Source: Nocardioides sp. TF02-7 (lineage in GTDB: Bacteria > Actinomycetota > Actinomycetes > Propionibacteriales > Nocardioidaceae). Taken from it: a stretch of DNA of 64,000 nucleotides. Below the pieces are notes generated by a model. That model saw only the letters and a program-made list of their open reading frames with translations, made no database searches and was not told the DNA's origin. Positions 1-8,431 of this stretch are shown here, piece after piece (the stretch's first letter is position 1; each line of letters begins with the position of its first letter). The DNA is taken from contig NZ_CP092535.1 in NCBI RefSeq assembly GCF_022437945.1, forward strand, positions 3,038,001-3,102,000, written 5' to 3'. The translations under genes were made by a program, and so were the position numbers.

Positions 1-634
1 GGGCGGCGGGGATCCGCTGCTCGACCGTGCGCCGGGCGAAGTCCGACACGTACACGATGCCGTCGAGACGCGGGACGACCTCGTCCTCGAGCGCCCGGAT
101 GGCCCGGAAGCAGCGGCCTCCCCGGCGGATCTCGCCCTTGTCGGCCCACTCGTCGGCCTGGGAGACGTTGAAGTGCGCGGCCAGGACGACCGGCTGCCCC
201 GGTCGCCGGACCCGCAGCGCGACCGCCGCCGACACCGGGCACTGGGCGTAGACGACGGCACCCGGCCGGGCCTGCAGTGCCGAGCGCAGCGGGGCGGCTA
301 GGAACTCGGCGTGCCAGTGGCGGTACCACCACACCGCACCGGCCCGGGTCACCGGCCGCACGAGGAAGCGGCCGGCGAAGACCGGCCCCAGCAGCGGGGA
401 CCTGCTCGAGAACGGGGTGACCAGGGTGACCGCGGAGTGGGAGTGCGGGTCGGCGGGCGGTTCGGGCTGCAGCTGCGCGAGCAGCGTGGAGACGTGGCTC
501 TGCACGCCGGTCCCACCGGTCTCCCGCATCAGCGACGCGACCACGACCTGCCGCACCGCGGGTCCCCGGTCGCGGGCAGCGCTCGGGACGGCCGACGGGC
601 TGGACGGGCTGGACAGGCTGGACGGGTCAGGCAT
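1..634 (-). CDS. Glycosyltransferase family 4, N-terminal part (cut by window edge)
   Basis: The gene reads leftward and leaves the window, so about 211 N-terminal residues are present. After a Ser/Pro-rich leader (residues 2-20) the chain shows the alternating strands of a GT-B acceptor domain: VVVASLMRETGGTGVQSHV, then VVYAQCPVSAA, VVLAAHFNVSQ and IVYVSDFARR. The last is the usual lead-in to the second Rossmann domain, which lies outside. The ATG at 634 overlaps the flippase stop by 8 bp, so it is co-transcribed with the polysaccharide genes. By context it adds a sugar to the lipid-linked repeat unit on the cytoplasmic face; the sugar cannot be told. The fold is fairly sure, the specificity unknown. 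Confidence 0.8.
   Translation of the reverse strand, partial: MPDPSSLSSPSSPSAVPSAARDRGPAVRQVVVASLMRETGGTGVQSHVSTLLAQLQPEPPADPHSHSAVTLVTPFSSRSPLLGPVFAGRFLVRPVTRAGAVWWYRHWHAEFLAAPLRSALQARPGAVVYAQCPVSAAVALRVRRPGQPVVLAAHFNVSQADEWADKGEIRRGGRCFRAIRALEDEVVPRLDGIVYVSDFARRTVEQRIPAA
592..627. repeat. 9-bp minisatellite, four copies
   Basis: Four tandem 9-bp units of the form TGGACGGGC (592-600, 601-609, 610-618, 619-627), with one or two changes per copy. They encode the Ser/Pro-rich leader of the GT4 gene on the minus strand. Similar GACGG-rich units occur in the N-terminus of the nucleotide-sugar dehydrogenase (near 18774-18815) and inside mazG (near 35028-35060). Confidence 0.7.
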
Positions 635-1991
635 CGGTGCCGCCTCGGTGGTCGCCGCCCACCGGCGCCGGGCCGACGAGGCTGCGCTCGGCCGCTCGGT
701 GAGTGGCGGGAGACCGGTCGCCGGTGACGGCCGTGCCGAAGCGACCCGCCTCCGCCCGCAGCAGGGCCGACCACCAGACCGCGGCGGCCAGCACCGACGC
801 GGCGGCCATGCCCCAGACCGCTCCGTGCGCGCCGGCCAGCACCGCGCCGAGGACCGCGAGCGCGAGGAGGAGCGCGGTCGAGACGAGCTGGCACCTCAGG
901 GTGCGGTCGGCGCGGCCCAGGGCCCGCAGCCCCGCGGAGGGGCCGACGTGGAGGCAGCCGGCGGTCGCGCTGACGGCCACCGCCGGGAACAGGGCGTGCG
1001 CGTCGTCCCACGCGCTCCCGAGCAGAAGCTCCCCGGTGCCGTGGGGGAAGACGACCAGCACCACGACGGCCCAGGACCCGGCGGCGGCCGCCAGCGCCAC
1101 GCTGAGCGCCACGCACAGCCGGTGGAACGCGACGCGTCCGCGGTCCAAGCCTCGGACGGTCTCGGGCACCGCGACCTGCGCGACGCCCATCAGCATCGTC
1201 ACCACCGGGCCCATCAGCATCTCGGCGCCGCGGACCCCGCCGGCGGCCCGTACGCCGTCGGCCGCCGCCACCACGGTGGGCCGGACCTGCCCGCCCACAC
1301 CGAGCGCGATGTTCTCCGCGAGGAACCGGACGCCGAGGTCGCCGTGGTCGGCGAGCCAGGACCGGAGCTGCCGCGGATCGGGCACCGTCCCGGCCTGGAC
1401 CGATCCGACGACCGCGGCGACGTAGGCGGTGCCGCCGAACGCGAGCATGCACCAGCCGACCCCGGCCACGCCCACGATCTCGAGGGCGAGGAGGGCCGCG
1501 ACCATCAGGACGCTCCACACCACGTCGTTGGTGAACGCCTTGGCGCCCTGGCCGGAGGCGAAGAACGCGTAGCGCCAGCTGTCCTGCAGCGTCAGACCGG
1601 GCAGCGTGACGCCCAGGGCGACCATCGCGGCGCCGACCTCGGGGTGGTCCAGCACCGACCACGAGACGAGGCCGACGGCTGCGCAGAGGAGGCCGGCCAC
1701 CGTCCCGACGACGACCGCCGTCCCCGTCGCGGACACGGCTCCCCGCGCCCACCTCCGGTCGCCGTGGCCGCTGAACCGCACGACCAGCGGGTCGGTCGAC
1801 AGCCCGCGGTGGGCGCTGAGCACGACCGCGTACGCGACGAACGCGAGGCCGAGCGCACCGAGCGAGACCACGCCGAGGGACCGGGCGACGACGATGCCGA
1901 GCACGAAGTTCTGCAGGCTGGAGACGCCCTGGTCGAGGACGCCCCAGCTGAGCCTGCTCAGGATCGACCGGGGCGCGCGGATCACGGCCAT
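627..1991 (-). CDS. Polysaccharide flippase (Wzx/MATE-like membrane protein)
   Basis: About 454 residues, almost entirely hydrophobic, with roughly a dozen membrane helices, for example FVLGIVVARSLGVVSLGALG near residue 28 and later FPAVAVSATAGCLHVGPSAG. The length and helix pattern fit the MATE/Wzx family that moves undecaprenyl-linked repeat units across the cytoplasmic membrane. The frame is intact. The start is ATG at 1991; a GTG at 2000 overlaps the upstream stop as GTGA and is also possible. It lies between a pyruvyl transferase and a GT4 gene, as expected in a Wzx/Wzy locus. The substrate would be the repeat unit made by this locus (inference). Confidence 0.8.
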   Translation of the reverse strand: MAVIRAPRSILSRLSWGVLDQGVSSLQNFVLGIVVARSLGVVSLGALGLAFVAYAVVLSAHRGLSTDPLVVRFSGHGDRRWARGAVSATGTAVVVGTVAGLLCAAVGLVSWSVLDHPEVGAAMVALGVTLPGLTLQDSWRYAFFASGQGAKAFTNDVVWSVLMVAALLALEIVGVAGVGWCMLAFGGTAYVAAVVGSVQAGTVPDPRQLRSWLADHGDLGVRFLAENIALGVGGQVRPTVVAAADGVRAAGGVRGAEMLMGPVVTMLMGVAQVAVPETVRGLDRGRVAFHRLCVALSVALAAAAGSWAVVVLVVFPHGTGELLLGSAWDDAHALFPAVAVSATAGCLHVGPSAGLRALGRADRTLRCQLVSTALLLALAVLGAVLAGAHGAVWGMAAASVLAAAVWWSALLRAEAGRFGTAVTGDRSPATHRAAERSLVGPAPVGGDHRGGTDA

Positions 1992-1996
1992 GCGAG

Positions 1997-3287
1997 TCAC
2001 CGGCCCGTCCGCGCGCCGCGCACGGCGCGGGGCGCGGCTGCGAGGAACGCGTCGAGGGCGGCGAACTGGCGGTCGAGCTCGCCGGCCAGCCGGGTCGCGC
2101 TCTCCCGGAGCGTGGCGGCCACCCGGGCCCGGTCGGCGTCGAGCCGGTCGAGCATCGCGACGACCTCGCCGAGGCTCGCCCCGCGCGGGTCGAGGGCGTA
2201 GTCGGGGGTGCCGACGGAGGCCATGAGCGCGCGGTGCTTCTCGGCGTACCCCAGCGAGAGCGTCGGCTTCCCGGCCTTCACGGCGCACAGGACGTTGTGG
2301 AACCGGCTCGCGACGACGGTCTCGACGGCTTCGACCTGGCGGCCGAGCTCCCCGAGGGTCGCGGCCGGCTCGAAGACGAGCGCCGCCGGCGGGAGGCCGG
2401 GTTCGGCCGCCCGGACGCGTTCGACCACCCCTGCGCGCGACCGGCTCGTCGTCCCGGTCGCCGACCAGCAGCCGCACCGGACGGCCGTGGCCGACCAGCC
2501 ACCGCACGAGGTCGACGACCAGTTGCTCGTACGCCGTCGCGACCTGACCGGAGGGGTCGCCCGAGGCGAGGTCGATGACGCCGACCCCGACCGATCCAGC
2601 GGGCGCCCCGGTCGCGGGCACCGGTGGCAGGGCGAAGGCCAGGTCGGGGTAGACCTCGTCGTCGTCGACGGGCACGCCCATCCGGGCCATCTCGGCACGC
2701 GAGTAGTGGTCCCGGAACGAGCGGTAGGCCGCGAGCCGCGACGCCCGCACGAGCAGCCAGCGGGTCGGGCCGCGCCCCATCCGGCTGGCGCCGACCGAGA
2801 CGTGCGCCACCGGCACCCCGGCGGCGCGCCCCGCCAGGCTCAGGCAGAAGAGGGCAGCGGGCAGCTGCCACGGCTTGACCGGGAGCGTCGTCTCCAGCGA
2901 CCCCATCCCGGGGACGACGACGACGTCGTGACCGCGGACCCAGCGGGCGGTGGTCCACGCGTCCGCGACCGCCGCCCACGCCACCCGGGCCGCACGCACC
3001 GGGAGGGGCGCGCGCCGCCCCGCGCGGTCCGGCTCCGCGTGCAGCCGGTGCATCTGCCGGGCGGGCAGTCCGTAGCGCGCGGTGACGACCTCGGGCCCCG
3101 AGCAGAGCAGGTCGACGTCGGCGTCGCCGTACGTCGTGCGCAGGTGGCCGAGCAGCGCCTCCAGCGTCCCGTCGTTGCCGAGGTTGCCGGAGCCGAGCCG
3201 GCCGTGGATCCCGATCCGGAGCCGGCGGGCGGGCGCGCGCTGCCCCGCGGGCGGTCGTCGGCCCTCGTCGACACGCGTCGGCGTCAC
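1997..3287 (-). CDS. Polysaccharide pyruvyl transferase family protein
   Basis: About 429 residues after correction. The N-terminus IGIHGRLGSGNLGNDGTLEA is the typical glycine-rich opening of the family, which transfers pyruvate from phosphoenolpyruvate to form ketals on exopolysaccharide sugars. DVVVVPGMGSLE, VPVAHVSVGAS and the C-terminal ASRFHNVLCAVKAGKP are also family-like; the SRFH histidine region is conserved. The cccc run at 2428-2431 holds one base too many: removing it joins the frame up to LLVGDRDDEPVARR with VVERVRAAEP. The start is GTG at 3287, 5 bp after the GT2 stop. The stop overlaps a possible GTG start of the flippase. Pyruvylation would add negative charge to the polymer. 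Confidence 0.8.
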
Positions 3288-3292
3288 GGCGC

Positions 3293-4254
3293 CTACTGCC
3301 CGGCCACGACGGCGTGGACCCGCGGCGCGAGGGGGCGAGATGGTCACGCGCCCGCCGGCGGCGGGACCCGGGCGACCGGGAAGCCGGCGGCGCGCCCGGT
3401 CGGCGATCCACGACCCGAGCACCCGGAAGCACGCGCGCCGCTCGGCCGCCGTCAGCGGCGCGCGCCGGATGTTGTCGGCGTGCGCCCAGACGAACTCGGC
3501 GTACAGCCGCGGCTTCGGGTTGCGCCAGCGGTTCGCGCGGCTCGGGTCGAGGTTGGCCGTCCACGCGTGCACCGTCGGGTTCGCGACGAAGGCGCGGCCG
3601 CCGTGGTGCCGCCGGAAGTACAGCCAGTCCGGGACCTGGCGGAACCGCCCGCGGAGGGCGAGATCGGCCATGAAGGTCTGATCGGCGTGGTGGTGGCTCC
3701 CGTGCGGCTTCACCGTGCGGAGCACGTCGCTGCGGATGACGCCGTAGAAGTCGTCGGCACGGATGGCGCCGGGCACGTCGTCACCGCCGAACAGCATGCT
3801 GTGCAGCCGGACGGCGACCTCCGGGGGAGTCCGTCGCGAGCGGGTACTCCATCGCCTGGATGAGCTCGCCGCGGTCGTCGATCGCCGCGGTCCACGAGTG
3901 CGCCAGCACCACGTCCGGCTCCTCGTCGAGGACGGCCACGCACCGCTCCAGCAGGTCCCGCGCGTAGAGGTCGTCGGCCGACGCCCACTTGAACAGCTCG
4001 CCCCGCGCGTGGCGGAACACCACGTCGTGGTTGCGGGCCGCTCCGATGTTCTCCGCCTGCCGGACCAGCCGGATCCGGCGGTCCTCGGCGGCGTAGCGGC
4101 GGACGGTGTCGTCGGTGTCGTCGGTCGACGCGTTGCTCGAGACGACGATCTCGAAGTCCTCGAACGTCTGGCCGAGGAGCGCGTCGAGCGACTGGGCCAG
4201 GTAGTCGCCGCCGTTGTAGACGGGGAGGCCGATGCTCAGCCTGGGTTGCCGCAT
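3293..4254 (-). CDS. Glycosyltransferase family 2
   Basis: About 319 residues after two corrections. The GT-A fold is clear: LSIGLPVYNGGDYLAQSLDA at the N-terminus, then SSNASTDDT, ENIGAARNHDVV and KWASADDLYARDLLE, with the metal-binding acidic cluster in SADD. Two G runs each hold one extra base: 3823-3827 (joins LATDSP to EVAVRLHSMLFGGDD) and 3331-3335 (gives the C-terminus PLAPRVHAVVAGQ and a TAG stop). Without the second fix the frame reads on into the pyruvyl transferase and flippase as a false 1056-residue fusion. The ATG at 4254 is preceded by an AAGAGGTGG Shine-Dalgarno. Donor and acceptor are unknown. Confidence 0.82.
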
Positions 4255-4350
4255 GGTGGTCCACCTCTTGCCCGGCCGCGCGTTGCGACCTGTCGTCGTG
4301 CCGACGCCCGAGGAGCCGACGTCGCCCGGGCTTCTCGACCGGTCATCACC

Positions 4351-5622
4351 CTAGGAACGCCGCGACCGGCCGGCCGTGGTTCCGGCAGGGGCGTACCCAG
4401 CATTGGGGAGCGCCGCCACCTCGGCCGGGAGGAGCCGCGGGTTCTCCCGCACGAACCGGTAGACCTCCTCGAGCCGGTCCAGCCCGACCCCCGGCCGGAA
4501 CCGGCGGTGCCACGTCCGGAGCCCCGCGCGTCCGAGGTCGGCGAAGGTGCCGGGGGACCGGTCCAGCTGCTCGAACGAGGCCGCGAGGCTCGCGGCCTCG
4601 CCCGGACGGAACAGCACCCCGTCGACCCCCGGCGTGACCAGCTCGGGGAAGGACCCCCTGGCCGGCGCGATCGGCGGGACGCCCGCCGCCATCGCCTCGA
4701 CCGCCACGAGGCCGAACGTCTCCTCCCACGCCGACGGCACCACGACCGCGGCGGCGCCGCCGAGCAGCCGCCGCGCTTGCTCAGGAGCGACCTGGCCGAC
4801 CAGGTCGACCGAGGGCCGGTGCCGCGCCCACGCCTCGACCTCCGCCGAGAGGGGCCCGGCGCCGACGATCCGGAGCACCAGCCCGCTGCGGGGGTGGGCG
4901 CGGCCGAACTGCTCCCAGGCCTCCATCAGGAACCGGACGCCCTTCGCCTCGTCGAGCCGGCCGACGTAGGCGACCGCGTGGTCGGTGGGGCCGGTCCGGG
5001 GCGGTGCGGGGTCGACGAAGTTGTGCTTGACGAAGGTGCGGTCGACCGGCAGGTCCAGTCCCGACATCAGCCGCCGCTGGGACTCGGAGATGAAGACGTA
5101 CGCCGACACGAGGTCCCGCCAGGTGCCCCGGTTGACCGCCAGGCCCAGGCTGACGGGGGCGGTCGTCGCCGATGCCCCCCGGTAGCAGCCGTGACGGACC
5201 GCCGGCAGCAGGGCGCCGTCGGCGCACGCGTGACAGGGCCGTCCGTCCCGGAAGAAGTCGCCGCTGGCGCACAGGAGCTTGTAGTTGTGCAGCGTGGCCA
5301 CGACCGGTACGCCGAGGTCGCGGCAGGCCAGCAGCACCGACGGGCTGAGCGTCGGGAACGTGTTGTGGACGTGGACGACGTCGGGCCGGACCGTCGCCAG
5401 GCGGTCCTCCAGCGCTCGTCGTACCTCCCTGCTGCGGACGCTGGTCACGACCAGGGCCGCCCGCCGCGCCGCCGACCACGACGCGATGTCGTCGCTGTGC
5501 CGCTCGAAGCGCTCGACGGTGTGACCTGCGGAGGCGAGCAGCGCGGCCTCCTGGTCGACGACCCGGTTCTCGCCGCTCGGCGCCTGGGACCGGTACCGGC
5601 CGTGCACGATCATCACTCTCAC
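4351..5622 (-). CDS. Glycosyltransferase family 4
   Basis: 423 residues, frame intact. VRVMIVHGRYRSQAPSGENR opens the acceptor domain, DVVHVHNTFPTLSPSV is the typical acceptor-site loop, and the donor domain carries HAVAYVGRLDEAKGVRFLME and ETFGLVAVEAMAAG (E-x7-E motif). These place it among retaining GT4 enzymes using a nucleotide sugar at the membrane. The start is GTG at 5622, with a GGAGG Shine-Dalgarno 6 nt upstream and a GTGA overlap with the polymerase stop. The insert CASGDFFRDGRPCHACADG contains cysteines seen in a GT4 subgroup. A shared inverted-repeat motif lies in its 3' end (4393-4410). Confidence 0.87.
   Translation of the reverse strand: MRVMIVHGRYRSQAPSGENRVVDQEAALLASAGHTVERFERHSDDIASWSAARRAALVVTSVRSREVRRALEDRLATVRPDVVHVHNTFPTLSPSVLLACRDLGVPVVATLHNYKLLCASGDFFRDGRPCHACADGALLPAVRHGCYRGASATTAPVSLGLAVNRGTWRDLVSAYVFISESQRRLMSGLDLPVDRTFVKHNFVDPAPPRTGPTDHAVAYVGRLDEAKGVRFLMEAWEQFGRAHPRSGLVLRIVGAGPLSAEVEAWARHRPSVDLVGQVAPEQARRLLGGAAAVVVPSAWEETFGLVAVEAMAAGVPPIAPARGSFPELVTPGVDGVLFRPGEAASLAASFEQLDRSPGTFADLGRAGLRTWHRRFRPGVGLDRLEEVYRFVRENPRLLPAEVAALPNAGYAPAGTTAGRSRRS
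4393..4410 (-). promoter_or_regulatory. Shared inverted-repeat motif, copy 1
   Basis: CGTACCCAGCATTGGGGA. Its core TACCCA-N4-TGGGGA is an imperfect inverted repeat. It matches copies at 18884-18901 (14 of 18 positions) and 19559-19576 (13 of 18, other strand) with identical spacing. It lies about 140 bp upstream of the GT2 start at 4254, within the end of the preceding gene. It is probably the binding site of a dimeric regulator; which one is not shown. Confidence 0.5.
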
Positions 5623-6881
5623 GGGGAACCTCCGGGTGATCGGCGGCGCCAGCAGCGAGGCGGCGACCGCGAGGTCGAGCAGGTAGGGGAGGGGCTGCCG
5701 AGCCCCGTCTCGGTGAAGGAGGCGACGACCGCGTAGACGATCAGGAAGATCGCGACGGCGCGGGACGGGCCGGGCGCGTGGGCGATCGCGAGCACCAGCA
5801 GTGTCAGCAGCGCGGCGACCTCGACGGCGATCCCGAACCAGCCCTGGTCGTAGTAGGAGGCGACCCAGTTGCTGTCGATGGGGAGCCCGCCGAAGGACTG
5901 GTTGGACATGCCGGAGCCGAACAGCGTGTCGAGCCAGGGCCGGTCGAGGCCGAACACGGCCGACCAGACCTTGGTGCGCCCCGTGAGCTGGCTGAGGTCC
6001 TGCGCGCTCTGGCCGCGCGTCGCCCAGGTGGTGATCTGGGACGCGAACAGCGTCACGACGCCGACGCCGGCGAGGGTCCCCCAGGCGTAGGTGCGACGGA
6101 CCCGCGCGTGCCCGACGAAGAGGCTCGCGCCGGCGAGGACCAGCCCGACGACGACGGCCGTGAGCGCCGTGCGGGTGTGTGTCGCCGCCAGCACCGCCCC
6201 GCACACACCGACGGTGACGAGCGCATGACGTCCGCTCACCAGCCGGCACATCCAGAGCAGGGCGGTCACCCCCAGCAGGACGGCGCCGTAGTGCGCCACC
6301 TGCGTGGGCGGGATCGGCCAGATCGCGCCGGACAGCCGGCCCTCGAACGCGAACGCGGACCCCGGGGAGATCAACGCCCCGAGCAGCACGGTGCCGAGGA
6401 CGGCCCAGAGGACGATCCGGTGGCACCGGAGCAGGAGCAGGTCGCGCCGCCCGAACCACGGCGTCAGCAGCCACAGCACGACGACGAACCCGAGCAGTCG
6501 CGTCGCCCGGAACACCGAGCCCGCGAAGAACTCGTTGTGCAGGCTGACCATCAACGAGACGACCGCCAGCATCGTGTAGAGCACGAGGAAGAGGCTCGAC
6601 CGCACCACGCCGCGCCGGTTGACGACGAGCGCCAGCACCAGGGCGACCGGCAGGGCGCCCTGGGTGATGAGCTGTCCGACGGGCGCCGGGATCGGGACGA
6701 CCGTCGGGTTGCCGGCGAACGAGAGGACGTTGAGGAACAGCGCACCCCACGCCGCGACCACGAGGACCGGGAGCGTCCTCGTGTCGACCGACCGCCACCG
6801 CCCGGCCGACGCCACCCGCGGTGCCCCTCTCGGTGCCCCGCTCAATGGCCCTCCTGATCGCCCGGCGACCGGTGCGGTCAT
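5619..6881 (-). CDS. O-antigen polymerase / ligase-like membrane protein (Wzy type)
   Basis: About 420 residues with some ten or more membrane helices, starting after a basic leader ending VDTRTLPVLVVAAWGALFLN. The large outer loop between late helices carries RTKVWSAVFGLDRPWLDTLF and GLPIDSNWVASYYDQGWFGI, like the Wzy_C/WaaL family. It would join repeat units on the outer face of the membrane. Two compensating base errors affect the end: a gggg run at 5686-5689 lacks one base and the gggg run at 5623-5626 has one extra. Correcting both gives the hydrophobic C-terminus PYLLDLAVAASLLAPP and a TGA overlapping the next GTG. The ATG at 6881 overlaps the upstream stop as ATGA. Confidence 0.83.
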   Translation of the reverse strand: MTAPVAGRSGGPLSGAPRGAPRVASAGRWRSVDTRTLPVLVVAAWGALFLNVLSFAGNPTVVPIPAPVGQLITQGALPVALVLALVVNRRGVVRSSLFLVLYTMLAVVSLMVSLHNEFFAGSVFRATRLLGFVVVLWLLTPWFGRRDLLLLRCHRIVLWAVLGTVLLGALISPGSAFAFEGRLSGAIWPIPPTQVAHYGAVLLGVTALLWMCRLVSGRHALVTVGVCGAVLAATHTRTALTAVVVGLVLAGASLFVGHARVRRTYAWGTLAGVGVVTLFASQITTWATRGQSAQDLSQLTGRTKVWSAVFGLDRPWLDTLFGSGMSNQSFGGLPIDSNWVASYYDQGWFGIAVEVAALLTLLVLAIAHAPGPSRAVAIFLIVYAVVASFTETGLGSPSPTCSTSRSPPRCWRRRSPGGSP

Positions 6882-8431
6882 CGCGCGTCCCTGCGGGCGA
6901 TCGGGGACGGCTGGTCCGCCTCCTCGAGGCGGCCCGAGCTGTCGTCGAGACCGTCGGCGCCGACCATCACGGCGAACGGGAGGTCGAGGCCGCTCGACCG
7001 CACCAGCTCGACCGTCGTGCGCAGCCGCTCGGCGCTCGACCGTCCGGCCGTGACGACCGGGACCACCTGGTCCGCCCACGACGGCACCTGGTCGATGCCG
7101 GTGCCGGGATCGATGTCGACCAGCACCACCACGACGTCGGCCGCGCGCCACTCGGCGTCGAGCCCGGTCGCGGACGAGCCGTCCCGCCGGACGGAGCCGG
7201 GCCCGCGCGCCAGCACGCCCTCCTCCGGCCGGGTCACGGTCGGCACCACCGCCGGGCCCGACGACCCGTCGGCGAACGACTCCCCGAGCGACGCGGCGAG
7301 CCGGCCCCGGGGGCTCAGGTCGGCGACGAACACGGACGCACCGGTCCGGGCCAGCGCCGCGACCAGGGCAGCGGTGACCGCCTCGCAGTCCTCGATGTTG
7401 CCGGTCGCGCCGACCGCCAGCCGGTGCGGGCCGCCCTGCCGGTCGGCGTACGCCGCGGCGATCGTGCGGCCCAGCTGCTCGTGCGCCGGCGATGCTCCCG
7501 GTGCACGACCGGGCAGCCGGAGCCGGCTGCCGCCGCCGGCGGTGAACCGGACGGGTACGCCGAGGGCCAGGGCGACGTCCTCGCGGCGGCGCAGCTTGTC
7601 CGACGTCAGCGCGGTGAAGAGGACGATCCCGATGCCGACGGCCGCGCCGCCGATCGCCCCCGACATCGCGGTGAGGACGACCCGCCGGGCGCCCGGGGCC
7701 GGCACCGCGCTCGTCGGGTCGAGGACGTGGCTGGCGGCGGTCAGGGCGGCGGTCTCGATCGTGCTCTGCTCGACGGTCTGCTGCAGGGCGTCGACCTCCG
7801 TGGCCAGCTCCGCGCGGCGCGTCAGGAGGTCGGACACCACGGCCTGCCCGCCGCCGTTCTCGTCGACCTCCTCGGACTGGTCCGTGAGGTCGGCGATCTC
7901 GGACTCGAGCTCCTCGATCCGGTCTCCGTAGCCGCGGGCGAGCGCCTCCGCCTGCATCTCCATCTGCGTCCGGCGGAAGTCCAGGAAGCTGGTCGCGAGC
8001 GTGTCGGCCAGCTCGGCCGCGGCCTCGGGGCTGCCGGCGGCCACGGTGACGACCAGGACGGTCGTCGAGACCTGCTCGAGGGTGACAGCGCCCTGCAGCT
8101 CGTCGGGCGACATCTCCAGGCCGAGGCGGTCGATGACGTCACCGGCCACCGAGCGGGTCCGCAACAGGCTGATGTCGGTCGCCATCTCCTGGGCGGGGTC
8201 GGCTCCCGCGGGGTGCGCCAGCATCAGCGTGACCTCGGCCTTGCTCGGCGACGAGAGCATCAGCGCCGCGGACGCTCCGAGCAGCAGGCCCACCGCGCCG
8301 AGCCCGACCCAGGTCCTCCAGCGGCGGAGCACCGCCGTGGTCAGGAAGTGGAGGCTCGCCAGGGGAGTGGGCGGGGCGCCGGCGGGCTCGTCGACGGCCG
8401 GCTCGTCCACCTGCCACGTGGATCGCATCAT
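6878..8431 (-). CDS. Wzz/BY-kinase-like chain-length protein with degenerate nucleotide domain (second)
   Basis: 517 residues, intact. Membrane helices lie near residues 45-62 (VGLGAVGLLLGASAALML) and 235-255 (AMSGAIGGAAVGIGIVLFTA). The outer region between them has a coiled-coil (RIEELESEIADLTDQSEEVD), the layout of a Wzz/YveK co-polymerase. The cytoplasmic C-terminal domain resembles a bacterial tyrosine kinase or ParA-like fold, but the Walker A position reads GATGNIEDCE, with no GKS/T, and there is no tyrosine-rich tail. It should therefore not be an active BY-kinase. It overlaps both neighbours by 4 bp (ATGA). A role in chain length through the polymerase is inferred. Confidence 0.78.
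   Translation of the reverse strand: MMRSTWQVDEPAVDEPAGAPPTPLASLHFLTTAVLRRWRTWVGLGAVGLLLGASAALMLSSPSKAEVTLMLAHPAGADPAQEMATDISLLRTRSVAGDVIDRLGLEMSPDELQGAVTLEQVSTTVLVVTVAAGSPEAAAELADTLATSFLDFRRTQMEMQAEALARGYGDRIEELESEIADLTDQSEEVDENGGGQAVVSDLLTRRAELATEVDALQQTVEQSTIETAALTAASHVLDPTSAVPAPGARRVVLTAMSGAIGGAAVGIGIVLFTALTSDKLRRREDVALALGVPVRFTAGGGSRLRLPGRAPGASPAHEQLGRTIAAAYADRQGGPHRLAVGATGNIEDCEAVTAALVAALARTGASVFVADLSPRGRLAASLGESFADGSSGPAVVPTVTRPEEGVLARGPGSVRRDGSSATGLDAEWRAADVVVVLVDIDPGTGIDQVPSWADQVVPVVTAGRSSAERLRTTVELVRSSGLDLPFAVMVGADGLDDSSGRLEEADQPSPIARRDAR

Noticed and set aside
417..2201. Long plus-strand frame (594 codons) over the flippase and others of its kind across 1-19 kb and 35-40 kb
   Set aside because: They lie opposite clear membrane, glycosyltransferase or hydrolase genes, have Arg/Pro/Gly-rich composition without motifs, and are expected at this GC content.
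627..3797. A 1056-residue fusion of GT2, pyruvyl transferase and flippase
   Set aside because: It arises from base errors that remove stops; correcting them restores three genes with normal ends and starts.
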